Source of the DNA: Streptomyces ruber | Lineage (GTDB): Bacteria; Actinomycetota; Actinomycetes; Streptomycetales; Streptomycetaceae | NCBI RefSeq assembly: GCF_014648075.1 | Contig: NZ_BMQK01000015.1 | Coordinates: 62,001 to 126,000, forward strand | Length of the DNA: 64,000 nucleotides | Direction: 5' to 3' | Shown: piece after piece, positions 37,132 through 44,439 of the stretch | Position numbering within the stretch: position 1 is the first letter of the stretch | Layout: every line of letters starts with the position of its first letter | Made by a program: the position numbers and the translations under genes | The notes under the pieces: generated by a model | The model's input: only the letters and a program-made list of their open reading frames with translations | The model's database searches: none | What the model was told of the DNA's origin: nothing

Positions 37132-37525
37132 GCAAGTTGGACACGCGTGGGGGCGACGGGGTTGTACGGACCGGGCATCACTTTCGCGTCGGCGACGGGC
37201 TCCCCCTGCACCGGCGTCTCCGCCGGTCTCTCCGACGGCACACCGGACAACGCGTCAAATGCCCACATGCGTACCAGCTCTTCCTCTATGCCCGTGTGTC
37301 GTGACGTCCGGCCCCCCGGAGGGCGCTCGCAAAGACGCTCCCCGCCCACCGCGCGGTTGCGGGGGACGGGGAAGCGTTTCGTCGGACGCCGCACGCCGGG
37401 AGCGCGCGACAGAAGCGGCCCCGGTCGGCACCGGTGACCGCTTGAAACCACAACAAAGATCCTACAAATCAATCCTCATACGAGCAGGGGGATTTCCGGT
37501 GACCCCGGGTGGCCGGGCGAAGGGA
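37132..37525. other. Region between sigma gene and asd, with candidate upstream ORF
   Basis: 394 bases. The part next to asd (about 37443-37490) is unusually A/T-rich. On the minus strand an ATG at 37268 after GAGGAAGAGC opens a 79-codon frame that runs to 37029, overlapping the sigma gene by 103 bases. Its first part (MWAFDALSGVPSERPAETPV) has good Streptomyces codon use until the overlap. It may be a regulatory upstream ORF or chance. No other gene is visible. Confidence 0.4.
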
Positions 37526-38629
37526 TCAGTCGCCGCGCGCCGCGTCCCTGCCGGTGTGCGATCGCGGTTCGGCCGCCACCAGTTCGGCGATCTGTGTCGC
37601 GTTCAGGGCGGCGCCCTTGCGCTGGTTGTCGCCGCACACGAAGAGTTCGAGCGCCGTCGGGTCGTCCAGCGCGCGGCGCACGCGGCCCACCCAGGTCGGG
37701 TCGGTGCCCACCACGTCGGCCGGCGTCGGGTACTCCCCCGCGGCCGGGTTGTCGAAGAGCACGACCCCCGGGGCGGTGGCGAGGATCTCGCGCGCCTTGT
37801 CGACGGTGACCTCGCCCTCGAAACGGGCGTGGACGGTGAGGGAGTGCGTGGTGACCACGGGGACCCGGACACACGTCACGGCCACCGGGAGCGTCGGCAG
37901 CCCGAGGATCTTGCGGGACTCGTCGCGTACCTTCATCTCCTCGGAGGACCAGCCGTCCTCGCGGAGCGAACCGGCCCACGGCACCACGTTGAGCGCGACC
38001 GGCTCGGGGAAGGGGCCGGTGTCGTCGCCCACGGCCCGCCGTACGTCGCCGGGGTGCGTCCCCAGTTCCGTACCGGCGACGAGGGAGAGCTGCCGGCGGA
38101 GCGTCTCGACGCCCGCGCGGCCGGCCCCGCTGACCGCCTGGTACGAGGAGACGACCAGCTCGCGCAGCCCGAACTCGGCGTGCAGCGCGCCGAGCGCCAC
38201 GATCATCGACAGGGTGGTGCAGTCGGGGTTGGCGACGATCCCGCGCGGGCGGCGGCGGACGGCGTGCGCGTTGACCTCGGGGACGACCAGCGGCACGTCC
38301 GGGTCCATGCGGAACGCGCCCGAGTTGTCGACGACCACCGCGCCGTGGGCGGCGGCGACGGGCGCCCACTGCCCGGCGACCTCGTCGGGCACGTCGAACA
38401 TCACGACGTCGACCCCGTCGAAGGCGTCCTCCGACAGGGCCACCACCTCGACCTGCTCACCGCGCACGGCCAGCTTGCGGCCGGCCGAGCGCGGCGAGGC
38501 GATCAGGCGGATCTCGCCCCAGATGTCCGCGCGCTGGGACAGGATCTGGAGCATGACCGCGCCGACGGTCCCGGTCGCTCCCACGACCGCGAGCGTCGGC
38601 CTGCCGGCGCGACCGGCATCGGGGGTCAT
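37526..38629 (-). CDS. asd: Aspartate-semialdehyde dehydrogenase
   Basis: A 367-residue NADPH enzyme reducing aspartyl phosphate to the semialdehyde, feeding lysine/DAP, threonine and methionine synthesis. GATGTVG (17-23) binds the cofactor, and the nucleophile is Cys137 in NPDCTT. The start overlaps the lysC stop by one base (TGATG). This is the classic lysC-asd operon, linking the first two steps of the pathway. Confidence 0.95.
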   Translation of the reverse strand: MTPDAGRAGRPTLAVVGATGTVGAVMLQILSQRADIWGEIRLIASPRSAGRKLAVRGEQVEVVALSEDAFDGVDVVMFDVPDEVAGQWAPVAAAHGAVVVDNSGAFRMDPDVPLVVPEVNAHAVRRRPRGIVANPDCTTLSMIVALGALHAEFGLRELVVSSYQAVSGAGRAGVETLRRQLSLVAGTELGTHPGDVRRAVGDDTGPFPEPVALNVVPWAGSLREDGWSSEEMKVRDESRKILGLPTLPVAVTCVRVPVVTTHSLTVHARFEGEVTVDKAREILATAPGVVLFDNPAAGEYPTPADVVGTDPTWVGRVRRALDDPTALELFVCGDNQRKGAALNATQIAELVAAEPRSHTGRDAARGD

Positions 38630-39150
38630 CAGCGGCCGGTGCCTCCGTAGACGACGGCCTCGTCGCTGTCGGAGTCGAGTCCGAAGGCGCTGTGGACGGC
38701 GCGGACGGCCTCGGGGACGTCGTCGGCGCGGGTGACGACCGAGATGCGGATCTCGGAGGTCGAGATGAGCTCGATGTTGACCCCGGCGTCGCTGAGCGCC
38801 TCGAAGAAGCCGGCCGTGACGCCCGGGTTGGTCTTCATGCCGGCACCGACCAGCGAGATCTTGCCGATCTGGTCGTCGTAGCGCAGCGACTCGAAGCCGA
38901 TCGCGCTTCTGGCCTTCTCCAGGGCGTCGATCGCCTTGCGGCCGTCGGTCTTCGGCAGCGTGAAGGAGATGTCGGTCAGGCCCGTCGACGCGGCCGAGAC
39001 GTTCTGCACGACCATGTCGATGTTGAGTTCGGCGTCCGCGATGGCGCGGAAGATACCGGCGGCCTCACCCGGCTTGTCGGGCACACCGACGACCGTCACC
39101 TTGGCCTCGGAGGTGTCGTGCGCGACACCGGAGATAAGGGCCTGCTCCAC
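38629..39150 (-). CDS. lysC: Aspartate kinase beta subunit from an internal start
   Basis: GTG codon 253 of lysC is preceded by AAGGGG with an 8-nt gap, a better site than many gene starts here. Translation from it would give a 173-residue ACT-domain protein. The position matches the known internal start of the Corynebacterium beta subunit (beginning at the equivalent of VEQALISGVA). Beta is the regulatory subunit for lysine/threonine inhibition in that system. Confidence 0.7.
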   Translation of the reverse strand: MEQALISGVAHDTSEAKVTVVGVPDKPGEAAGIFRAIADAELNIDMVVQNVSAASTGLTDISFTLPKTDGRKAIDALEKARSAIGFESLRYDDQIGKISLVGAGMKTNPGVTAGFFEALSDAGVNIELISTSEIRISVVTRADDVPEAVRAVHSAFGLDSDSDEAVVYGGTGR

Positions 39151-39906
39151 CTTCTGGTCCCCTTGCTCTATCGGCTCACTGCTGACCCACGTGCCCTGCA
39201 GCCCGCTGAAGGAGGAGCGGACGTGGATCGGGATGTTGTAGCGGCGGGCGTACTCCACACAACGGTGGAGCAGCACCTTGGAGCCGGACGACGCCAGCTC
39301 CAGCATGTCCTCGAAGGAGATCCAGTCGATCTTCCGGGCCTTCTTCACGACCCTCGGGTCGGCGGTGAAGACGCCGTCGACGTCGGTGTAGATCTCGCAG
39401 ACCTCGGCGTCGAGCGCGGCGGCCAGCGCGACGGCGGTCGTGTCGGACCCGCCGCGGCCGAGCGTGGTGATGTCCTTCTTGTCCTGGCTGACGCCCTGGA
39501 AGCCGGCGACGATGGCGATGTTGCCCTCGTCCAGCGCGGTACGGATACGGCCCGGCGTGACGTCGATGATGCGCGCTTTGCCGTGGACCGAGTCGGTGAT
39601 GACACCCGCCTGGCTGCCGGTGAAGGACTGGGCCTCGTGGCCCAGGTTTTTGATCGCCATCGCCAGCAGGGCCATGGAGATCCGCTCTCCGGCGGTCAGC
39701 AGCATGTCGAACTCACGTCCGGCAGGCATCGGCGACACCTGCTCGGCGAGATCGATCAGCTCGTCCGTCGTGTCGCCCATCGCGGAAACGACCACGACCA
39801 CCTGGTGGCCGTTCTTCTTCGCTTCCACGATCCGCTTGGCGACGCGCTTGATGCCCTCGGCATCGGCTACGGAGGAGCCTCCGTACTTCTGCACGACAAG
39901 GCCCAC
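38629..39906 (-). CDS. lysC: Aspartate kinase
   Basis: A 425-residue aspartokinase that phosphorylates aspartate at the head of the aspartate family pathway. KYGGSSV (7-13) and the GRGGSDTTAVALA loop mark the catalytic domain. Two ACT domains from about 270 bind the feedback inhibitors. GTG 39906 follows GAGCGAGGAG. Actinobacterial enzymes of this type are alpha2beta2, with beta made from an internal start (see 38629-39150). Confidence 0.96.
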   Translation of the reverse strand: MGLVVQKYGGSSVADAEGIKRVAKRIVEAKKNGHQVVVVVSAMGDTTDELIDLAEQVSPMPAGREFDMLLTAGERISMALLAMAIKNLGHEAQSFTGSQAGVITDSVHGKARIIDVTPGRIRTALDEGNIAIVAGFQGVSQDKKDITTLGRGGSDTTAVALAAALDAEVCEIYTDVDGVFTADPRVVKKARKIDWISFEDMLELASSGSKVLLHRCVEYARRYNIPIHVRSSFSGLQGTWVSSEPIEQGDQKVEQALISGVAHDTSEAKVTVVGVPDKPGEAAGIFRAIADAELNIDMVVQNVSAASTGLTDISFTLPKTDGRKAIDALEKARSAIGFESLRYDDQIGKISLVGAGMKTNPGVTAGFFEALSDAGVNIELISTSEIRISVVTRADDVPEAVRAVHSAFGLDSDSDEAVVYGGTGR

Positions 39907-40289
39907 GTGCGCTCCTCGCTCAGTCCGTCACTGTCCGCACATACTCACGTACTGCGGTCGGCTCAGTCTATCGAGCGGCCGGTTTCACCCTTCTGGGTAT
40001 CGCATGGTGAGATGTCCCGTCCACCCTGCGATGCCCCGGGATTTCTCCCGGATTCCGCCCGGCCCCTGCCGGAATCCCCTCGCGAGACTCCGGACGCTCC
40101 GGAGCTCTACCTGCCCACGACCGTGCGGGACACTCGGAAAAGTGCCCTGCGTCACACGGCCGCATGACGCCGGGCCCTCCCGGGATGCCGACCCGCGCGT
40201 CGGCCGCCATCATGACCCATCCCCGGGGGTGTCAGCGCCGGCCCTACCGGTGGTACCACCGCCGGTGCCGCGGAGGTGCTACCGGAGTG
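39907..40289. other. lysC upstream region
   Basis: 383 bases with no supportable gene. On the minus strand TAGACT (39970-39965) could be the -10 box of the lysC operon; no good -35 is visible. A perfect palindrome CGGTGGTACCACCG at 40248-40261 lies 30 bases past the M56 stop and may be part of a terminator. Confidence 0.4.
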
Positions 40290-41273
40290 CTACAGCACCG
40301 CCAGCGCCGGGAAGAAGGCGATGAGCAGCGGCAGCAGGGGGATCAGCGCGGCGGCCGTCGTGGTGGCGGCCCGCCGGGTGCGGTCGAGACGGGGCGGGGG
40401 CTCCAGGAGCCGCTGGACCCGGTCGCCCAGGAGGCGCCGGGTGCCGGCACAGCTCAGGACGCCCCGGTGCCGGTTGAGCTCGATGAGCGCGAGGGCCGCG
40501 GTCAGGTGGCCGCAGCGGCGCGAGGCCGTGTCGTCGGCGGCGAGCTCGACGAGGCGGTGGGTCTGGTCGGCGAAGTGGGCGAAGAGCGGAACCCGCGGGA
40601 AGCCCGTGGCCAGCGCCGTCGACAGGTGCAGCAGCCAGTCGTGGTGGGCGCGGGCGTGGCCCAGCTCGTGCGCGAGCACGGCGTCGACCTGCTGGTCGTC
40701 CAGCCGGCGCAGTGCGCCCGTGGTGACGACGAGCCGCGGCTTCGTCCCCGCGATCAGCCAGGCGTCCGGGTACTCGTCCTCGAGGACCAGCAGCGGGCCC
40801 CGGCCGCCCGTGCGACCACCAGCGCGACCGTCCGCCGGGCCGTCCACGAGACCGTCCGCCAGGCCGGCGGGCAGCTCGGGGACCCGTTCGCGCAGATGTG
40901 CCCGGCGCAGCCGTTCGCGCCGCCGGGCCTCGACCAGCTCCCGGGCGAGCATGGCGCCCGTCCAGGCGGCACCGCAGGCCAGCAGCAGGGTCAGTACGGC
41001 CGTCCCGGGCGGCGCCGTGGTCAGGTCGTACGCGGCGGTGACGGCCGGGGGCGCGGGCGCGAAGGCGTGGATCCGGACGGTGTCGAAGACCGTCGCGGCC
41101 CCGAGCACCAGCGCGGCCAGACAGCTCAGCAGCACGGTGCCGACCAGGCACTGCCACACCCACAGCGCGACGACGGGTTCCCGCTCCGGCCAGCCGGCCC
41201 GGAGCAGGACGCGGGGACCCAGCACGGCGGCGGTGAGGGCCACGGTGGTCAGCAGGAGCAGGAGAGCGGTCAT
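40290..41273 (-). CDS. M56-family membrane metallopeptidase
   Basis: A 327-residue integral membrane protein with about four hydrophobic helices (three near the N-terminus, one at the end) and a cytosolic zinc peptidase domain with HELGH at 202-206. A downstream Glu in VELAADDTA is the likely third ligand. The family includes BlaR1/MecR1 sensors, but no penicillin-sensing domain and no BlaI-type gene are seen here. Its ATG overlaps the stop of the last minicistron by 4 nt. Confidence 0.88.
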   Translation of the reverse strand: MTALLLLLTTVALTAAVLGPRVLLRAGWPEREPVVALWVWQCLVGTVLLSCLAALVLGAATVFDTVRIHAFAPAPPAVTAAYDLTTAPPGTAVLTLLLACGAAWTGAMLARELVEARRRERLRRAHLRERVPELPAGLADGLVDGPADGRAGGRTGGRGPLLVLEDEYPDAWLIAGTKPRLVVTTGALRRLDDQQVDAVLAHELGHARAHHDWLLHLSTALATGFPRVPLFAHFADQTHRLVELAADDTASRRCGHLTAALALIELNRHRGVLSCAGTRRLLGDRVQRLLEPPPRLDRTRRAATTTAAALIPLLPLLIAFFPALAVL

Positions 41274-41512
41274 GGCACGGCCCTCGGCACGGTCGGCGGG
41301 GAAGCGGTCATGGCAGGACTTCCGGCGAGGTCGCCGGGGAAGCGGTCACGCGCGGTCGGCGGCGCGGTCGACGGGGAGGCGCTCACGGCATGGCCTCCGG
41401 CGCGGTCGCCGGGAAAGCGGTCATGGCAGGACCTCCGAGCGCGGTCGGTCGGCGGGGAAGCGGTCACGCGCGGTCGACGGGGAAGCGGTCATGGCGCGGC
41501 CTCAGGCCACGG
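41270..41512 (-). repeat. Degenerate tandem repeat forming three coupled minicistrons
   Basis: Between the DUF5063 stop and the M56 start, the string GCCATGACCGCT occurs at 41492, 41424, 41311 and finally at the M56 start itself (41273). The minus strand reads as three short frames: 41492-41421 (23 residues), 41424-41383 (13) and 41386-41270 (38). Each overlaps the next by 4 nt (ATGA or GTGA), the last overlapping the M56 start. Peptides share ASPSTARDRFP-like sequence. This looks like serial duplication of the M56 start region. Confidence 0.8.
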
Positions 41513-42172
41513 TCACTTGACCTGGCGCAGCCCCAGCGGGCCCGCGATCTCCTCCGCCATCACCCGGCCGGCCTCCAGCTCCAGGGCCTCGTCGCCGAGG
41601 TCCTGGTCGGTGTCCAGGCCGTCCAGCTCCTCCAGGGGCTGGTTCAGGCGGACGTGGGCGACCAGGGACTGGAGGGCGCGCAGGGTCGCGGAGGCCGTGG
41701 ATCCCCAGTTGGAGAAGTAGGAGAACTGCCACCACCAGAGGGCCTCCGTGGTGCGGCCCGCACGGTAGTGGGCCATGCCGTGGCGGAGGTCGGTGATGAC
41801 GTCGGCGAGGTCGTCGGAGATACGGGCCGGGACGGGCGCCTTGCGGGGCTCGTACGGGTCGAAGACCTCCGAGTACACGTCGACCGGCTCCAGCATGCGG
41901 GCCAGGTTCTCGCGCAGCTGGTCCACGTCCTGCTCCGGGCCGAGGTCGGGTTCGTACCGCTCGTCCGGCACGATGTCCTCGTGTGCGCCGAGCCGCCCGC
42001 CGGCCAGCAGCAGCTGGGAGACCTCCAGCAGGAGGAAGGGGACTGCCGAGTCGGGTTCGTCGCCCTTGGCCACCTCGGTGACGGCGACCAGGAAACTCTC
42101 GATCTGGTCCGCGATCTGGACCGCGAAGTCGCCGGGGTCCAGATGGGTCGCGTGCAGCGTCGCGTCAGACAT
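41513..42172 (-). CDS. DUF5063-domain protein
   Basis: A 219-residue soluble, acidic, mostly helical protein. It has a central VYSEVFDPYEPRKAPV and WWWQFSYFSNWGSTASATLRAL region, which I associate with DUF5063. Function unknown. It overlaps the end of recR by 8 nt (ATG at 42172, recR TGA at 42165-42167), so it is coupled to recR. Conserved next to recR in Streptomyces as far as I recall. Confidence 0.85.
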   Translation of the reverse strand: MSDATLHATHLDPGDFAVQIADQIESFLVAVTEVAKGDEPDSAVPFLLLEVSQLLLAGGRLGAHEDIVPDERYEPDLGPEQDVDQLRENLARMLEPVDVYSEVFDPYEPRKAPVPARISDDLADVITDLRHGMAHYRAGRTTEALWWWQFSYFSNWGSTASATLRALQSLVAHVRLNQPLEELDGLDTDQDLGDEALELEAGRVMAEEIAGPLGLRQVK

Positions 42173-42764
42173 CTAGGAGTCGTCTCCCCTCGAAGGCGCG
42201 GCCGAGGGTGACCTCGTCCGCGTATTCCAGGTCGCCACCCACCGGGAGGCCGCTGGCCAGGCGGGTGACCCTGAGGCCCATGGGCTTGATCATGCGGGCG
42301 AGGTACGTGGCGGTGGCCTCGCCCTCCAGATTGGGGTCCGTGGCCAGGATCAGCTCGGTGACGGTGCCGTCGGCGAGACGCGCCAGGAGCTCGCGGATAC
42401 GCAGGTCGTCCGGGCCGACGCCCTCGATCGGGCTGATCGCTCCGCCCAGCACGTGGTAGCGGCCGCGGAACTCGCGGGTGCGCTCGATGGCGACGACGTC
42501 CTTCGGCTCCTCCACCACACAGATGACGGCGGGGTCGCGGCGCGGGTCGCGGCAGATGCCGCACAGCTCCTCCTGCGCCACGTTCCCGCAGGTGGCGCAG
42601 AAGCGCACCTTGGCCTTGACCTCCATGAGGGCCTGGGCGAGACGGCGGACGTCCGTCGGTTCGGCCTGGAGGACGTGGAAGGCGATCCGCTGCGCGCTCT
42701 TGGGACCGACGCCGGGGAGCCGCCCCAGTTCGTCGATGAGGTCCTGGACCACGCCTTCGTACAA
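42165..42764 (-). CDS. recR: Recombination mediator RecR
   Basis: A 199-residue protein of the RecFOR pathway, which loads RecA on gapped DNA. An N-terminal helix-hairpin-helix (LGRLPGVGPKSAQRIAF) is followed by the zinc finger Cys56/59/68/71 and a Toprim domain. The end, EYADEVTLGRAFEGRRLL, is family-typical. TTG 42764 is the start, preceded by an AGGCAG. Upstream, a 13-bp direct repeat lies at 42805-42830. Confidence 0.95.
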   Translation of the reverse strand: MYEGVVQDLIDELGRLPGVGPKSAQRIAFHVLQAEPTDVRRLAQALMEVKAKVRFCATCGNVAQEELCGICRDPRRDPAVICVVEEPKDVVAIERTREFRGRYHVLGGAISPIEGVGPDDLRIRELLARLADGTVTELILATDPNLEGEATATYLARMIKPMGLRVTRLASGLPVGGDLEYADEVTLGRAFEGRRLLDV

Positions 42765-42804
42765 CGGACTGCCTGCCCTTCGTGCCTTGCCTTCGTGGAG
42801 TCTT

Positions 42805-42830
42805 TCAGTTCGTACTGTCAGTTCGTACGG
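42805..42830. repeat. 13-bp direct repeat upstream of recR
   Basis: TCAGTTCGTACTG followed at once by TCAGTTCGTACGG (12 of 13 identical), 41 bases before the recR start. Position suits a regulator site or promoter element. Confidence 0.6.
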
Positions 42831-42899
42831 TAATTGGCCCTCGCCCCGCCGAGAAGGCGAACTTCGCCGGACGGGGCGGCGGGGGCCACCGTGACGCGG

Positions 42900-43241
42900 C
42901 TAGAACGGCAGCCCGGGGATGCCGCCGCCGCCCAGCCCCTGGGCGAGCGGGCCGAGCTTCTGCTGCTGGAGCTTCTGGGCGTTCTCGTTGGCCGCCTGCA
43001 CCGCGGCGACGACCAGGTCGGCGAGGGTCTCGGTGTCCTCCGGGTCGACCGCCTTCGGGTCGATGACCAGACCGCGCAGCTCGCCGGAGCCGGTCACCGT
43101 CGCCTTGACCAGGCCGCCGCCCGCCTGGCCGTCGACCTCGGTCCTGGCGAGCTCCTCCTGCGCGTTCGCCAGGTCCTGCTGCATCTTCTGGGCCTGCTGG
43201 AGCAGCTGCTGCATGTTGGGCTGGCCACCACCGGGGATCAC
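42900..43241 (-). CDS. YbaB/EbfC-family nucleoid-associated protein
   Basis: A 113-residue protein with the typical QQLLQQAQKMQQDLANAQEEL coiled region and GLVIDPKAVDPEDTETLADLV. Family members bind DNA as dimers. GTG 43241 follows AGGAGCTGATC. It lies 135 bases upstream of recR on the same strand, the usual partnership. The Met/Gln-rich N-terminus and Gly/Pro end are normal. Confidence 0.93.
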   Translation of the reverse strand: MIPGGGQPNMQQLLQQAQKMQQDLANAQEELARTEVDGQAGGGLVKATVTGSGELRGLVIDPKAVDPEDTETLADLVVAAVQAANENAQKLQQQKLGPLAQGLGGGGIPGLPF

Positions 43242-43674
43242 GATCAGCTCCTGACGTTCCGTTTTTCCGCTTGGCACGAGCCTACGTGGTCGGCGCGCCC
43301 GTCGCCCAAGCACTCTTTCGGGTGAGGTCGCGGGGGAGCCTATACCTGATCAAGCCCCTCGTCCGGGCGGAAAAACGACGAAAGCGTCACCGCAGCCACT
43401 CGTTGAGCGCTAGGAAGGGGACGGCTGAGGGTCGGGAAAGGGGCGGCCGTGTGCTGGAAGTGAGGCGTGAGGCGAGGCATGGAGGGAGGCGGGCGTCCTG
43501 CACCATGCACCGTCACGTCGTCACGTCGTCACGTCGTCACGTCACACACGGTCACGATGGATCATTCGGCGCCGTGCACCGTCCCGGTGCGCCGGTGTTC
43601 CGCTCTCGGTCGTGCGGCCGTCATCGGTCAGGTCAGGTCGCGTCAGCAGCAGTGCAGTAGGTAGGGAGTGCCGG
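43242..43674. other. Divergent region between YbaB and SLATT genes, with 8-bp repeat
   Basis: 433 bases without a supportable gene. It contains CGTCACGT repeated four times without gaps at 43511-43542. A locally A-rich run (GGAAAAACGACGAAAG, about 43371-43386) is unusual here and may belong to the promoter of the YbaB-recR cluster. Confidence 0.5.
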
Positions 43675-44439
43675 GTGAGCCAGCCGGAGATGCAGCCCGA
43701 GAGAACGTCCCCGAAGGGGCGGGGCGACAGCGCCGGGTTCCGGTCGGGCGGTGGGCCGGGGGGTGAGCCGGGGCCCGATCTGGCCGGGCGGCCGTTCCCG
43801 GCGGGTGACTGGGGGGAGCCGGCGGAGCGGCTGGAGGAGCTGTACCAGTGGGTGGAGGGGGGCGCCCTCCGGACGGTCACGTGGTACCTGGCGGACCGGG
43901 TGTGGAAGCGGCGGTGCGCGTGGGTGCTGCGGGCCGGGGCGGCGCTCGGGGCCCTCGCCGGGGCCTCGCTGCCGCTGCTCGACCTGACCGGGGTGGTGGG
44001 CGGGATGGCGCCCTGGGGATATCTGTCGCTGCTGCTGTGCGTCGCGTGCGTGGCCGGGGACCGGTACTTCGGGATGACGTCCGGCTGGATGCGCGACGTG
44101 GCCACGGCCCAGGCCGTACAGCGCCGGCTCCAGGCACTCCAGTTCGACTGGGCGTCCGAGAGCGTGCGGGAGGTCCTCGGCCCGACGGACGGGACCGCGA
44201 GCGAGGCCGCGGAGCGGTGCCTCGGGGTGCTGCGGAGGTTCACCGAGGACGTCACGGAGCTGGTACGGACCGAGACCGCCGACTGGATGATCGAGTTCCG
44301 CACGGGGTCCGCGCCGCTCGGCATCCAGACGGCCGGCCCGGGAACGGCCCGCCCGGAGACGTCCTCGAACGGCCGTTACCCCGCCCCGCCGACCACCCGC
44401 CCGAACATGCCACGCCAGCGACCGCCGGAGGCCCGGTGA
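43675..44439 (+). CDS. SLATT-domain membrane protein
   Basis: A 254-residue protein with a polar Gly/Pro N-terminus (1-55), a conserved helix (LEELYQWVEGGALRTVTWYL), two close transmembrane helices (about 85-125) and a cytoplasmic helical region, the layout of SLATT proteins. Some SLATT proteins pair with nucleotide-signal effectors; here there is no such partner. GTG 43675 follows AGGGAG. Its last 64 bases overlap the 3' end of the convergent kinase gene. Confidence 0.8.
   Translation: MSQPEMQPERTSPKGRGDSAGFRSGGGPGGEPGPDLAGRPFPAGDWGEPAERLEELYQWVEGGALRTVTWYLADRVWKRRCAWVLRAGAALGALAGASLPLLDLTGVVGGMAPWGYLSLLLCVACVAGDRYFGMTSGWMRDVATAQAVQRRLQALQFDWASESVREVLGPTDGTASEAAERCLGVLRRFTEDVTELVRTETADWMIEFRTGSAPLGIQTAGPGTARPETSSNGRYPAPPTTRPNMPRQRPPEAR

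Noticed and set aside
40290..41273. BlaR1/MecR1 beta-lactam sensor
   Set aside because: The zinc peptidase motif matches, but there is no penicillin-binding sensor domain and no BlaI/MecI-type repressor gene beside it.
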